Part shown: in pieces, positions 15,295-24,452 of the stretch
Numbering within the stretch: position 1 is the stretch's first letter
Layout of the letters: every line of letters begins with the position of its first letter
Position numbers and translations under genes: made by a program
Origin: Corynebacterium amycolatum
Lineage (GTDB): Bacteria > Actinomycetota > Actinomycetes > Mycobacteriales > Mycobacteriaceae
Direction: 5' to 3'
Length of the DNA stretch: 64,000 bases
Assembly (NCBI RefSeq): GCF_016889425.1
Contig: NZ_CP069513.1
Coordinates: forward strand, 868,001 to 932,000
Notes under the pieces: model-generated
The model's input: the letters and a program-made list of their open reading frames with translations, nothing else
Databases searched by the model: none
Told to the model about the DNA's origin: nothing

Positions 15295-17136
15295 ATGGGA
15301 CGCGCTGTTGGTATTGACTTGGGTACGACGAACTCCTGTGTCTCCGTCCTCGAGGGCGGCGAGGCTCAGGTGATTGCGAACGCTGAGGGTTCGCGCACCA
15401 CTCCGTCGGTGGTTGCATTTGCAAAGAATGGTGAGGTCCTGGTTGGCCAGTCCGCTAAGAACCAGGCTGTCACCAACGTTGATCGCACTATTCGTTCGGT
15501 CAAGCGCCATATGGGTACTGACTGGAACATCGAGATTGATGACAAGAAGTACACTCCGCAGGAGATTTCCGCTCGTACGCTGATGAAGCTGAAGCGCGAC
15601 GCTGAGTCTTACCTGGGTGATGACGTCACTGATGCGGTTATTACCGTTCCGGCTTACTTCAACGACGCTGAGCGTCAGGCAACCAAGGAAGCAGGTCAGA
15701 TTGCTGGCCTGAACGTCCTGCGCATTGTTAATGAGCCGACTGCTGCTGCACTCGCTTACGGTCTGGAGAAGTCCGACAAGGAGCAGACCATTCTGGTCTT
15801 CGACCTCGGTGGCGGTACCTTCGACGTCTCCCTGCTGGAGATTGGCGATGGTGTTGTTGAGGTTCGCGCAACTGCTGGTGACAACAAGCTCGGTGGCGAT
15901 GACTGGGATCAGCGCATCGTTGACTGGTTGGTTGAGAAGTTCCAGTCCAGCAACGGCATTGACCTGACCAAGGACAAGATGGCTCTGCAGCGTCTGCGCG
16001 AGGCTGCTGAGAAGGCCAAGATTGAGCTGTCCTCCTCGCAGCAGGCATCTATCAACCTGCCGTACATCACCGTTGATGCTGACAAGAACCCGCTGTTCCT
16101 GGACGAGACCCTGTCCCGTACTGAGTTCCAGCGCATCACCTCCGATTTGCTTGACCGCACTCGTAAGCCGTTCCAGCAGGTCATTGCTGATGCTGATGTT
16201 GCGGTTTCCGACATTGACCACGTTGTGCTGGTCGGTGGCTCCACCCGTATGCCGGCAGTCTCTGAGCTGGTCAAGGAACTGACCGGTGGTCGTGAGCCGA
16301 ACAAGGGCGTTAACCCGGACGAGGTTGTCGCAGTTGGTGCTGCTCTGCAGGCCGGCGTTCTGCGCGGTGAGGTCAAGGACGTGCTGCTGCTCGACGTTAC
16401 CCCGCTGTCGCTGGGTATTGAGACCAAGGGCGGTGTCATGACCAAGCTGATCGAGCGCAACACCACTATCCCGACCAAGCGTTCGGAGACCTTCACCACT
16501 GCTGAAGACAACCAGCCGAGCGTTCAGATTCAGGTCTTCCAGGGTGAGCGTGAGATGGCTGCTGCCAACAAGCTGCTGGGCTCTTTCGAGCTGGGCGGAA
16601 TCGCTCCGGCACCGCGTGGTGTCCCGCAGATTGAGGTCACCTTCGACATCGACGCCAACGGCATTGTCCACGTCACCGCTAAGGACAAGGGCACTGGTAA
16701 GGAAAACACGATTACCATCCAGGACGGCTCCGGCCTCTCCAAGGAGGAGATCGACCAGATGATCAAGGACGCTGAGAAGCACGCTGACGAGGACAAGAAG
16801 CGCCGCGAGGAGCAGGAAGTCCGCAACTCGGCTGAGTCCATGGCTTACCAGACCCGCAAGTTCGCATCGGAGAACGAGGACAAGGTCTCCCAGGACATCC
16901 GCGACCGCGTTGAAGAGGCTGCCAAGGAAGTCGACGAGGCTCTGAAGGGCTCCGACATCGAGGCCATCAAGTCCGCCGTCGAGAAGCTGTCCACTGAGAG
17001 CCAGGAGATGGGTAAGGCTATCTACGAGGCTCAGGCAGCTGAGGGTGCAACCGCAGCCGAGGGTGCTGAGGCCGCTGACGCTGACGACAACGTCGTTGAC
17101 GCTGAGGTCGTCGACGAGGATGAGAAGGACAAGTAA
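15295..17136 (+). CDS. dnaK: Hsp70 chaperone DnaK
   Basis: 613 residues from ATG 15295, with GAAAGG eight bases upstream; an in-frame start nine bases earlier lies on that ribosome site. The ATPase domain has [13 protein letters not shown], the phosphate loop [13 protein letters not shown] and [13 protein letters not shown]. The substrate-binding domain and an Ala/Glu/Asp-rich C-terminal tail follow. It binds and releases unfolded polypeptides with DnaJ and GrpE, whose genes follow directly. It is the first gene of a dnaK-grpE-dnaJ-hspR operon, repressed by HspR through the two upstream HAIR sites. The length is normal for actinobacterial DnaK. Confidence 0.99.
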   Translation: MGRAVGIDLGTTNSCVSVLEGGEAQVIANAEGSRTTPSVVAFAKNGEVLVGQSAKNQAVTNVDRTIRSVKRHMGTDWNIEIDDKKYTPQEISARTLMKLKRDAESYLGDDVTDAVITVPAYFNDAERQATKEAGQIAGLNVLRIVNEPTAAALAYGLEKSDKEQTILVFDLGGGTFDVSLLEIGDGVVEVRATAGDNKLGGDDWDQRIVDWLVEKFQSSNGIDLTKDKMALQRLREAAEKAKIELSSSQQASINLPYITVDADKNPLFLDETLSRTEFQRITSDLLDRTRKPFQQVIADADVAVSDIDHVVLVGGSTRMPAVSELVKELTGGREPNKGVNPDEVVAVGAALQAGVLRGEVKDVLLLDVTPLSLGIETKGGVMTKLIERNTTIPTKRSETFTTAEDNQPSVQIQVFQGEREMAAANKLLGSFELGGIAPAPRGVPQIEVTFDIDANGIVHVTAKDKGTGKENTITIQDGSGLSKEEIDQMIKDAEKHADEDKKRREEQEVRNSAESMAYQTRKFASENEDKVSQDIRDRVEEAAKEVDEALKGSDIEAIKSAVEKLSTESQEMGKAIYEAQAAEGATAAEGAEAADADDNVVDAEVVDEDEKDK

Positions 17137-17138
17137 GA

Positions 17139-17726
17139 ATGACTGACCAGGATCAGGGAAACCAGCCCACCCCGGAGGAGCCGGCCAACCTGGCCGATCA
17201 GGTCAACGAGGTCTTCGAGCAGGCCAAGCTTGACGACGACGTGGAGCCGGCGACCGAAAATGCCGCCAGCGACACCGCCGCGGAGGAAGCTGCAGACCCA
17301 GTCGCAGCCATCCAGCGTGAGTTGGATGAGCGTACGGAGGACCTGCAGCGCCTGTCGGCGGAGTTCGCAAACTACCGTCGTCGAGTTGACCGAGACCGTG
17401 AGGCCGAGCGCGTACAGGCAAAGGCAAAGCTGGCTGGAGAACTGCTGGTTTTGGCTGATGACCTCGACCGGGCTGAAGAGCACGGCGACTTGGCAGACGG
17501 CACCCCGCTGAAGGCTTTCGCGGATAAGTTCCGCGGCGTGCTGACCGCACAGGGTGTTGAGGAGTTTGGTGCTGCAGGAGAGGAATTCGACCCGGACATC
17601 CACGAGGCTGTCCAGGATCTCTCCGAGGGGGATGACAAGGTTCTAGCCAATGTGCTGCGCAAGGGCTACCGCATTAATGACCGTGTCATCCGTACGGCGA
17701 TGGTAATCATCGGCGATCCGCAGTAG
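17139..17726 (+). CDS. grpE: Nucleotide-exchange factor GrpE
   Basis: 195 residues, starting two bases after the dnaK stop; an AGAAGGA ribosome site lies within the dnaK end. The acidic, disordered N-terminus (about 60 residues) leads to the dimerising coiled coil ([20 protein letters not shown]). The compact C-terminal domain ends [19 protein letters not shown]: here [19 protein letters not shown], the GrpE signature. It releases ADP from DnaK. The tight spacing to dnaK implies translational coupling. Confidence 0.98.
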   Translation: MTDQDQGNQPTPEEPANLADQVNEVFEQAKLDDDVEPATENAASDTAAEEAADPVAAIQRELDERTEDLQRLSAEFANYRRRVDRDREAERVQAKAKLAGELLVLADDLDRAEEHGDLADGTPLKAFADKFRGVLTAQGVEEFGAAGEEFDPDIHEAVQDLSEGDDKVLANVLRKGYRINDRVIRTAMVIIGDPQ

Positions 17727-17785
17727 CGGAGACACAAGTGACGCAGATTTCTTTGAATTAGTTTTTTGAAAGGAGGAGATGCACC

Positions 17786-18982
17786 ATGACTCAACGGGAA
17801 TGGGCAGATAAGGACTATTACGCTGACTTGGGCGTCTCTAAGTCTGCGTCACTCGACGAGATTAAAAAGGCCTACCGCAAGTTAGCCCGGGAGAACCACC
17901 CGGATAAGAACCCGGGCAACAAGGCTGCTGAAGATAAGTTCAAGCGAATCTCCGAGGCATACTCGGTGGTCGGTGACGAGGACAAGCGCCGCGAATACGA
18001 TGAGCTGCGTGCAGCGCTCGCAGGTGGTTTCCGATTCCCCGGTGCCGCAGGTGCCGGCGGAGCCGGTGCTGCCGGTGGACGTGGATTCGACTTCGACGTG
18101 TCGGATCTCTTCGGCGGAGGTGCCGGATTCGGTGGCAATGCTGGTGGTGCAGGTGGCCTAGGTGATTTCCTGGGCGGCTTCGTAAACCGCAATGGTGGCG
18201 CTGGTGCTGCCGGGCGGCAGAAGGCCCGCCGTGGTGCGGATGTGGAGACAGAGATTACGCTCGATTTCCGCGAGGCCGCCCAAGGTGTCACCATCCCGCT
18301 GCAGCTCACCAACCCGTCGCCATGCACGAACTGCAATGGTTCGGGTGCAGCGCCGGGAACCTCGCCGGTGACGTGTACGACCTGTCACGGTTCGGGGTAT
18401 GTCAAGGAGCAAAAGGGGGCCTTCGGCTTCTCCAGTCCGTGTGCGGACTGTGGTGGCCAGGGCACTCGCATTGAGAATCCCTGCTCGCAGTGTAACGGCA
18501 CCGGTGTGACCACCCGCCGTCGTACCATCACCGTTCGCGTCCCCGCAGGGGTGGTGGACGGCCAGAAGGTTCGTCTTGCTGGCCAAGGTGAAGCGGGACT
18601 GCGAGGGCGTCCGGCCGGTGACCTCTTTGTCACCGTTCATGTTCGCCCGGATGAAGTCTTCACCCGCAGCGGCAATGACCTTGAGGTCACGGTGCCGGTG
18701 AGCTTCGGCGAACTCGCACTCGGCGGCACCATTACTGTGCCGACGTTGGGTGACAAGATTCGCGTGCGTGTGCCGGCTGGCACAGCCGATGGCCGAACAC
18801 TGCGTGTGCGCGGTCGGGGTATCCCAAAGCGCAATGGCACTCCGGGTGATCTGCTAGTGACCGTGCGCGTGAAGGTACCGACCAATTTGGATGACAATGC
18901 CACTTCGACATTGCGCTCCTACGTCGAAGCGGAGCGTGCTAGCGGGTTCAATCCTCGTGAGGGTTGGGCAGGTGCGAAGTAA
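17786..18982 (+). CDS. dnaJ: Hsp40 co-chaperone DnaJ
   Basis: 398 residues with a strong AAAGGAGG ribosome site. The J domain has the HPD motif ([10 protein letters not shown]) that stimulates DnaK ATPase. A long Gly/Phe-rich linker follows (about residues 75-150). Four zinc-finger repeats are clear: [24 protein letters not shown] and CSQCNGTG, binding two zinc ions. The C-terminal beta domains complete a type I DnaJ. Its TAA stop overlaps the ATG of hspR, coupling the two. It delivers substrates to DnaK. Confidence 0.98.
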   Translation: MTQREWADKDYYADLGVSKSASLDEIKKAYRKLARENHPDKNPGNKAAEDKFKRISEAYSVVGDEDKRREYDELRAALAGGFRFPGAAGAGGAGAAGGRGFDFDVSDLFGGGAGFGGNAGGAGGLGDFLGGFVNRNGGAGAAGRQKARRGADVETEITLDFREAAQGVTIPLQLTNPSPCTNCNGSGAAPGTSPVTCTTCHGSGYVKEQKGAFGFSSPCADCGGQGTRIENPCSQCNGTGVTTRRRTITVRVPAGVVDGQKVRLAGQGEAGLRGRPAGDLFVTVHVRPDEVFTRSGNDLEVTVPVSFGELALGGTITVPTLGDKIRVRVPAGTADGRTLRVRGRGIPKRNGTPGDLLVTVRVKVPTNLDDNATSTLRSYVEAERASGFNPREGWAGAK

Positions 18983-19404
18983 TGTCCGACAACACTGAGG
19001 TCTATGTCATTTCCGTAGCTGCGAATCTCGCCGGCATGCATGCGCAAACGCTGCGTAATTATGACCGACTCGGGTTAGTAACTCCGCAGCGCACCTCCGG
19101 CGGAGGTCGGCGCTACACTAAACGCGATGTGGCGCTGCTGCGTGAGATTCAGCGTCTGAGTCAGGAAGACGGCGTCAACCTGGCCGGTATTAAGGCCATC
19201 ATCGACCTGACTGAGAGGGTGGATTCGCTTGAGCAGGAAAATGCAGAACTGAGAGAGCAGCTCTACCAGGCAAAGGCACAGGCTCGCCGCTCGCGTGGCG
19301 AACTGGTTCACGTCCCACGCTCTACGGCCGTGGTGATGTGGGAGCCGCGCACGCGGCGCGGGCGCAGAGGTGATCGTGTTGGGGAGGATAACCCACACGG
19401 GTGA
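18982..19404 (+). CDS. hspR: Heat-shock repressor HspR (MerR family)
   Basis: 140 residues from ATG 18982, which shares a base with the dnaJ stop. The MerR-type winged helix reads VISVAANLAGMHAQTLRNYD, then RLGLVTPQR and GRRYTKRDVALLREIQRLS. A dimerising coiled coil (LEQENAELREQLYQAKAQ) follows. In actinobacteria HspR binds HAIR sequences with DnaK as co-repressor; here its predicted sites lie upstream of its own operon and of clpB, making an autoregulated loop. A basic C-terminal tail is present. An intrinsic terminator follows. Confidence 0.96.
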   Translation: MSDNTEVYVISVAANLAGMHAQTLRNYDRLGLVTPQRTSGGGRRYTKRDVALLREIQRLSQEDGVNLAGIKAIIDLTERVDSLEQENAELREQLYQAKAQARRSRGELVHVPRSTAVVMWEPRTRRGRRGDRVGEDNPHG

Positions 19405-19408
19405 TTGA

Positions 19409-19444
19409 ACGGACTAAGCAGCGTCGGCTGCTTAGTCCGTTTTC
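19409..19444 (+). terminator. Rho-independent terminator of the dnaK operon
   Basis: Perfect 14-base stem 19409-19422 with 19427-19440, GTCG loop, then a T-rich run. It starts four bases after the hspR stop. Confidence 0.93.
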
Positions 19445-19498
19445 TCTTGGCTTGTTAATTTGGGCCGCGGATAAGCAACTGTTGATCTGAGATGCCGG

Positions 19499-21061
19499 TC
19501 AGCTATCAGTTAGCCACCGGTTGGTCTCGCGGGTGAAAACTTCATCGTCAAAGTAGTGTTCGATGTGTGGGTTGCCCTGAACGTGCCGATACTTTTGAGG
19601 AATATCCTGCACGGGAGTGACCATGAATTCGGCCAAGTCTCGCATGGACAGGCCACGCTCACTCAGGTTGAGTGTGTATGCGCCGAAGTCTTTATCCGCC
19701 GGGTTTTTCCCATGAATCCCCAGTTCGGCAGGAATACGAATGGGGTCCATCGGGGACGTCGCCACCGCCACACGGTGGCTATTTTCATATTCGGGTCGGG
19801 CTGTACCGTCCGGCTTGAGCAGTTTCATGTCGTTTGCACGCTCCAGTCCAGGGCCAACACCTGGCGGAGCTATGAGCAGCACCCTATCCGCGTAGAGGCC
19901 ACTACCAAGAGAGGCCTGCGAGACCACCGTCGCCCCATAGCTATAGCCGGCGACAACGTGCCGCTGAGTAGGAGACTGGGCATGGGCGGTAGTGCCACCG
20001 GCAATTGCAGTGTCACCGCTATCGACACCACCGGAACGCTCAATCAAACCGGCTTGCAAGTGCTGCAGCCGCTCTGCAGCAAAATTGTGATACTCGGTGC
20101 GTATGGCCTCACGGAGGTTGGGTGGCGCGTCATAGGAAAACAACACCACCGCCACATCCTCCGGATCTCCACCGGCGGCGTGGAAGGTCGCGGCTACACG
20201 CTCGAACTGCCTGCTAGCGTCCTCCGCGCTAGAGCTGGTACCGGGGACGAGAGTGATCACAGTCGATGCTCGCTCAACGTCACCGAACGCAATCGCAGAA
20301 TGTCCAGGCGAGGACTCCAATAGTTGTCCAGGAGGCAGCCCCAAAGCCCGGGCGCGAGTGGACATGGCGGCATCTATCTCTGATAGCGGGCTACTCGAAT
20401 ACGCCCCAGCCAATCCGCTCCCAACTTCCAAGTCCCAACCACCGTCAATCCCTTTGTCGCTAGTGATGCCAGTACCACTACCAGCCTGCGATCGCTGCAA
20501 TCTACCCGAGCCACTAGCTCCGCTTGCCACCAGTGGTGAAAGAGCTGAGATTGCGTCCGCCGCCTTCTCATCGAGTCGGTTGAGTTCAGCCAAGGCCGAC
20601 TGAATCCGAAGCTGCGAGGTTGCACGCCATTCGGCCATGGTGAAAGGCCCGGAAGGAATTTTGGGATGAACGAGGCTGCGCGCAATCGTAGACAGCATGC
20701 CCTCCGGCGGAGTCACCGCACCAGAAACCAGATTCACCTGAAACCCCAGGTTGGTTGCCTGGTTTACCGCGTCGGTAAGTTCGCGGATGACGTCGTTAAG
20801 CATGGCGGCGGTATCGCTGCAGCAGGCGGCGAGACGTTCGAGCGCTACGCTGCTCCGGCGCAGACGCGTGGAGCTGCGGGTGACAGAAGCCTCGGCGGCG
20901 CTGCGGTTGTCGCCGGCGAAGTCATCCTCTGAAAGCGCGTTGAGTGCGCCCTGGGAACTGTCGGCGGAATCGGTGAGGGCGCGCGCCCCGGAACGCAGCG
21001 CCCGGGCGAGGACCTCCAGCGAATCCACACGCCACAGCAGCGCTTCGCCTACCGTGACCAT
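19499..21061 (-). CDS. DUF1023 alpha/beta hydrolase with ESX-type N-terminal region
   Basis: 520 residues. The N-terminal half is mainly Ala/Ser-rich helices, similar to secreted ESX-associated helical domains. The C-terminal half is a DUF1023 alpha/beta-hydrolase: strand VITLVPGTSSSAED, the nucleophile elbow AGYSYGATVV (GxSxG) and a late segment with NPHIEHYF that can supply the catalytic His. No signal peptide is visible. Its start overlaps the end of the EspC-like gene by 13 bases, so the two are co-translated. In mycolate-containing actinobacteria such pairs are thought to be type VII export substrates, but no secretion core gene is in this window. Substrate unknown. Confidence 0.82.
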   Translation of the reverse strand: MVTVGEALLWRVDSLEVLARALRSGARALTDSADSSQGALNALSEDDFAGDNRSAAEASVTRSSTRLRRSSVALERLAACCSDTAAMLNDVIRELTDAVNQATNLGFQVNLVSGAVTPPEGMLSTIARSLVHPKIPSGPFTMAEWRATSQLRIQSALAELNRLDEKAADAISALSPLVASGASGSGRLQRSQAGSGTGITSDKGIDGGWDLEVGSGLAGAYSSSPLSEIDAAMSTRARALGLPPGQLLESSPGHSAIAFGDVERASTVITLVPGTSSSAEDASRQFERVAATFHAAGGDPEDVAVVLFSYDAPPNLREAIRTEYHNFAAERLQHLQAGLIERSGGVDSGDTAIAGGTTAHAQSPTQRHVVAGYSYGATVVSQASLGSGLYADRVLLIAPPGVGPGLERANDMKLLKPDGTARPEYENSHRVAVATSPMDPIRIPAELGIHGKNPADKDFGAYTLNLSERGLSMRDLAEFMVTPVQDIPQKYRHVQGNPHIEHYFDDEVFTRETNRWLTDS

Positions 21062-21366
21062 GACGGTTTTTCCAAGGCGGCGGACTGGTCATGCTCGTGC
21101 GCGAGAGCGCTGACCGCGAGGGCATCGGCAGCCTGCGCAATAACGTCGATGTTTGTGCACGCGGCAAGCAATGATTCCGACCACTTCCCACAAGTAGTGG
21201 AGGCAGCGGGGACAATCCGTGAGCCGGGCAAGGCAGAGGTGAGGTCGGCACTTCCCGGGGCAGCTGCGACGATGGTGGAAAGACCATCAATACGAGTGGA
21301 AATCTGCTGGTAAGAGCGGCTTAAGGCGGATAGTTGAGCTGGATTGACTGTGATGTGTTCGGCCAT
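21049..21366 (-). CDS. EspC-like small helical protein (DUF2580/WXG100-type)
   Basis: 105 residues from ATG 21366, where the conserved sequence begins (MAEHITVNPAQLSALS); longer in-frame starts add an unrelated sequence. It has the layout of EspC/DUF2580 proteins: an initial V-x-P-x-x-L segment, a helix, a small Pro/Gly break (PGSRIVPA), then a second helix ending in a charged tail (ALAHEHDQSAALEK). Such proteins are usually partners or substrates of ESX secretion. It overlaps and precedes the DUF1023 hydrolase gene. Assignment rests on pattern, length and neighbour. Confidence 0.7.
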   Translation of the reverse strand: MAEHITVNPAQLSALSRSYQQISTRIDGLSTIVAAAPGSADLTSALPGSRIVPAASTTCGKWSESLLAACTNIDVIAQAADALAVSALAHEHDQSAALEKPSWSR

Positions 21367-21419
21367 GTTTTTGATTCTGCTGGGTGGCGAAAGGCAGCGG
21401 AAGAGCATCTTCAGCGAAC

Positions 21420-21468
21420 TGTGGATAACTCTGAGCGATAGCAACGCACGGCGACGTCCTGTGGATAA
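21420..21468 (-). promoter_or_regulatory. Two DnaA-box sequences, same orientation
   Basis: TGTGGATAA occurs at 21420-21428 and 21460-21468; on the minus strand each is the consensus DnaA box TTATCCACA. They are 40 bases apart, in the 143-base gap between the EspC-like and nitrilase genes. Confidence 0.6.
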
Positions 21469-21497
21469 CTTCAGGACAGTCAATCCGGGGTAGTCGG

Positions 21498-21503
21498 TAG
21501 CAT
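21498..21503 (+). promoter_or_regulatory. -10 element (TAGCAT) of a probable leaderless promoter
   Basis: It ends six bases before ATG 21510 of the nitrilase gene, with no ribosome site in between. Confidence 0.5.
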
Positions 21504-21509
21504 TTAGGC

Positions 21510-22358
21510 ATGCGTATTGCACTGGCTCAGTTAGAATTGTCAGCATCGGTTGAAGAAAATCTAGACGCAGTGAAGGAGACCATCGCGCGGGCGGTACAGG
21601 AAAATGCCGATTTGGTAGTCTTCCCCGAGGCCACGATGAAGGCGTTCAATTCCGGTCGTCTTGACGTGGTGGCGGAGTCCAGCAGCGATAAGTTCGTAGC
21701 GGAGATCTCGCAGGCCGCTCACGTTGCTGGAATCAGCGTGGTGGTCGGCATGTTCCGCCCGGCAGATGAGGTGGAGCGCGACGGTAAGACGATGCACCGC
21801 GTCTTCAATTCGCTGCTCCTGGCTTGGCGTGATGAGGACGGCCCCGGTGTCGAGTTCTACGACAAGCTCCACCTCTTCGACGCTTTCGAGTTTCGCGAAT
21901 CCGATACCGTCGCGCCGGGCAACGCGCACGTGGTGTGTGATGTCCCGCTTGCCGACGGATCGTCGGTCGCCCTCGGCCTTGCGACATGCTTTGACATCAG
22001 GTTTCCGGAGCAATTCATTCAACTGGCCAACCTGGGTGCGGAGGTCATCGCGCTGCCTGCATCGTGGAATGATGGTCCGGGCAAGGTGACGCAGTGGCAG
22101 ACCCTGGTTTCGGCACGTGCCTTGGACAGCACTTGCGTGATCGCGGCCGTTGATGCGGCACGGCCTGGTGGAGCGAAGGCTGCAGGCAAGGATGAGGGGC
22201 CGACCGGCGCGGGGCACTCTATGCTGGTCAATGCGGACGGTGGGGTTATTGCTTCGGCGGGCTACAGCCCGCAGTTGCTTGTCGCCGATGTTGATATAGC
22301 GGAGGTGGAACGGATTCGCCGCTCGATTCCGGTGCTGGAAATTCGCGATCAGGGCTAG
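21510..22358 (+). CDS. Carbon-nitrogen hydrolase (nitrilase superfamily)
   Basis: 282 residues from ATG 21510. The catalytic triad is in place: Glu in VVFPEATMKAF, Lys in YDKLHLFDAFEF, and Cys in GLATCFDIRFPEQF. The C-terminal GAGHSMLVNADGGVI is also typical. The layout fits Nit-type amidases of the omega-amidase/deaminated-glutathione amidase branch rather than true nitrilases, an assignment by resemblance only. It hydrolyses a non-peptide C-N bond; the physiological substrate is unknown. It appears to be transcribed alone from a leaderless promoter and lies 115 bases before the TRIC-type gene. Confidence 0.9.
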   Translation: MRIALAQLELSASVEENLDAVKETIARAVQENADLVVFPEATMKAFNSGRLDVVAESSSDKFVAEISQAAHVAGISVVVGMFRPADEVERDGKTMHRVFNSLLLAWRDEDGPGVEFYDKLHLFDAFEFRESDTVAPGNAHVVCDVPLADGSSVALGLATCFDIRFPEQFIQLANLGAEVIALPASWNDGPGKVTQWQTLVSARALDSTCVIAAVDAARPGGAKAAGKDEGPTGAGHSMLVNADGGVIASAGYSPQLLVADVDIAEVERIRRSIPVLEIRDQG

Positions 22359-22460
22359 CTGGGAAGCAATGAAGAGGGGCGAGCCGAGCTGAAAGCAGGA
22401 GTGGGGAGCGAAGATTGCGGGATATTAGCCTATAGTTCTACCGATTCGGGCGAAGTCCTT

Positions 22461-22466
22461 TATATT
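22461..22466 (+). promoter_or_regulatory. -10 element (TATATT) of a leaderless promoter
   Basis: It ends seven bases before ATG 22474 of the TRIC-type gene, which has no ribosome site. Confidence 0.55.
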
Positions 22467-22473
22467 TCTAATC

Positions 22474-23091
22474 ATGCTGCTCCACATCCTCTGGGTCATT
22501 GGAATTACGGCCGAAGGCGTCACCGGCGCACTAGCGGCCGGTCGAATGCGCATGGATCTCTTTGGGGTTTCAACAATTGCGTGCATGACTGCTATCGGCG
22601 GTGGTACCCTGCGCGATGTCATTCTCGGCCACTATCCGTTGGTGTGGGTTGCAAGCCCACAATATTTGCTGGTTATCGTCGGTGCAGCACTGATCACGGT
22701 GCTGTTGGCTGACTTCCTGATGAAGCACTTCCGAGTCGTGTTCTTGGTCGCTGACGCGATCGGTTTGTCGGCGTTTTCCATCATTGGTGCCCGCGTGGCC
22801 ATGGAGATGGGGCACGGTGTCATCATCGCTATTGTCGGCGCCGTTCTTACCGGTGCGTTTGGAGGTGTGCTCCGCGACCTGATGTGTGACCGCGTCCCGC
22901 TGGTGTTCCAAAAGGAGCTCTATGCCTCCATCGCAGTCGTCGCGGCGACGCTTTACTACGTGCTCGACATGGTTGGCCTGCACGAGAGCATCAACATTAT
23001 CTGCGCTGTACTGTCGGCGCTGTTCATTCGACTAGCGGCGCTGTGGCGTGGCTGGTCGCTGCCGGTATTTGACTACCAGGGGCGCGATTAA
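22474..23091 (+). CDS. Trimeric intracellular cation (TRIC)/UPF0126 channel-like membrane protein
   Basis: 205 residues with about seven hydrophobic helices arranged as two similar halves. The signatures are GVTGALAAGRMRMDLFG with GGGTLRDVILGHYPLVW in the first half, and GAVLTGAFGGVLRDLMCDRVPLVF in the second. Glycine-rich GGGxxRD motifs are diagnostic of the UPF0126/TRIC family, whose solved bacterial members form trimeric potassium-conducting channels. It sits between the nitrilase and a shared terminator with the convergent aldolase gene. The role in this organism is not known. Confidence 0.9.
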   Translation: MLLHILWVIGITAEGVTGALAAGRMRMDLFGVSTIACMTAIGGGTLRDVILGHYPLVWVASPQYLLVIVGAALITVLLADFLMKHFRVVFLVADAIGLSAFSIIGARVAMEMGHGVIIAIVGAVLTGAFGGVLRDLMCDRVPLVFQKELYASIAVVAATLYYVLDMVGLHESINIICAVLSALFIRLAALWRGWSLPVFDYQGRD

Positions 23092-23132
23092 AAAACTCCC
23101 GCACCAAGAAAACCTGGTGCGGGAGTTTTTTT
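23090..23132. terminator. Bidirectional terminator between TRIC-type gene and aldolase gene
   Basis: The stem ACTCCCGCACCA/TGGTGCGGGAGT is flanked by an A-run on one side and a T7 run on the other, so it can stop transcription on both strands. Confidence 0.92.
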
Positions 23133-23205
23133 AGTTGCGCTAGCGGCTACCTAGAGGCACCCACAGGCACAGATGCACAGCGAAGCGCAGATGCAAAGCA
23201 GACGA

Positions 23206-24093
23206 TTAGGAAATCGAAGCCTCGTAGATGCCCTTGACGGACTCAGCCATGGTTGCGTTGAACTCTTCATCGGACTGCTGAGCGGACAGGCCCTCAGACA
23301 GTGCACGGGAGAAGGAAGCAATCATGCCGTGGTTGCGGGACAGGCGCTCGTTGGCGTCCTCGCGCTCGTAGCCACCGGACAGGGCAACGACGCGCATGAC
23401 CTTAGGGTGCTCAATCAGCGGCTTGTAAAGGTCATCCTTGGTGGGGATGGAAACCTTGATCATGACCTTCTGGTCATCAGCCAGGTCATCCAGGCCGGCG
23501 AGCAACTCGCGCAGGACAATGTCCTCAGCCTCTGCCTTGTCAGCAGCGTTGATGTCGACCTCCGGCTCCAGAATCGGAACCAGACCGTGGGACAGAACCT
23601 GCTTGCCGAACTCGAACTGCTGAGCAATGTTGGCCTTGATGCCCTCTTCGTTTGCCTCAGCAATGAAGGAACGCATCTTGGTGCCGAAGATGCCCTTAGC
23701 GACAGCGCGCTCCAGCAGCTCATCCAGGCCCGGGCACGGCTTCATAAGCTGAACGCCGTTTTCCTTGTCTGCCAGGCCCTTGTCGGTCTTCAGGAACGGG
23801 ACGATGCCCTTCTTTTCCCACAGGTACTGAGCGGTCGGGATTCCCTCAATGTCGCGATCCATGGTCTGCTCGAAGAGAATCGCGCCAATAATCTGCTCAG
23901 AGTTGAAGGACGGGGAAGTGATGATGCGGGTACGCATCTCGTGAACCAGGTCGAACATTTCATCTTCGTTCGAGTACTGATCCTCGTTGATGCCGTACAG
24001 GCGCAGAGCCTTCGGGGTAGATCCACCGGACTGGTCGAGAGCGGCGATGAAGCCCTTGCCCTCAGTCATCTGACGTGCCTGCTCGATGTTCAT
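23206..24093 (-). CDS. fda: Class I fructose-bisphosphate aldolase
   Basis: 295 residues from ATG 24093 (GAAAGGA five bases upstream). The sequence [21 protein letters not shown] is the class I aldolase start region, and the lysine-containing strand [13 protein letters not shown] and the phosphate-binding [10 protein letters not shown] follow. It lacks the metal-binding histidines of class II aldolase. It cleaves fructose 1,6-bisphosphate to the two triose phosphates through a Schiff base. In M. tuberculosis the syntenic region carries a class II enzyme, so the class I gene here may be additional or a replacement. A possible GlxR site lies about 250 bases upstream. Confidence 0.95.
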   Translation of the reverse strand: MNIEQARQMTEGKGFIAALDQSGGSTPKALRLYGINEDQYSNEDEMFDLVHEMRTRIITSPSFNSEQIIGAILFEQTMDRDIEGIPTAQYLWEKKGIVPFLKTDKGLADKENGVQLMKPCPGLDELLERAVAKGIFGTKMRSFIAEANEEGIKANIAQQFEFGKQVLSHGLVPILEPEVDINAADKAEAEDIVLRELLAGLDDLADDQKVMIKVSIPTKDDLYKPLIEHPKVMRVVALSGGYEREDANERLSRNHGMIASFSRALSEGLSAQQSDEEFNATMAESVKGIYEASIS

Positions 24094-24339
24094 TCGAGTC
24101 CTTTCGTGAGAATGAAGGAATGTCATCTACCAGGGTAACCAAAACAGTATGAGTGCGCTGCCCGCCCATCACTCACATGGGGGAAGTCGAATCAGGCTGG
24201 AGTGCGCTGGTGAGGGCGTTGGGCGGTGTGTCGGAGTGTGTCCGCACGTGGTTTCTGGAGCTCTCCAATGTTTTCTAGTGCTTTCCGGTGCGCTACTGCG
24301 CTTAACGACGCTGCCGAGCGCAATCCTTTTCGCTGTGGA

Positions 24340-24355
24340 TGTGGCGTGAATCACA
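24340..24355. promoter_or_regulatory. Possible GlxR (CRP-family) binding site
   Basis: TGTGG-N6-TCACA differs from the consensus arms TGTGA-N6-TCACA at one position. It lies between divergent fda and clpB; the distance to fda (about 250 bases) makes function uncertain. Confidence 0.4.
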
Positions 24356-24377
24356 GTATGAAATTGTAAAATTTGAA

Positions 24378-24398
24378 GTTGAGTGGAACAGACTCAAG
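24378..24398 (+). promoter_or_regulatory. HAIR operator (HspR site) upstream of clpB
   Basis: GTTGAGT-N7-ACTCAAG matches the HAIR consensus at 13 of 14 positions and lies 55 bases before the clpB start. A further half site (TTGAGT) occurs nearer the gene. Confidence 0.87.
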
Positions 24399-24452
24399 GC
24401 TGAATGCGTTATGGGTAGTGAATGACAAAGTTGAGTCAAAGGGGCGCAAGTT

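Larger units (their letters stand above)
24094..24452. other. Divergent intergenic region between fda and clpB
   Basis: About 360 bases with no credible gene. The fda half contains CTCCAATG/CTTTCCGGTGC-type short repeats of unclear meaning. The clpB half holds the HAIR element and a GlxR-like palindrome, listed separately. Confidence 0.6.

Noticed and set aside
15202..16782. 526-codon minus-strand frame under dnaK
   Set aside because: It is the antisense shadow of dnaK with a Leu/Val/Asn-rich composition typical of such frames, and has no ribosome site or family resemblance.
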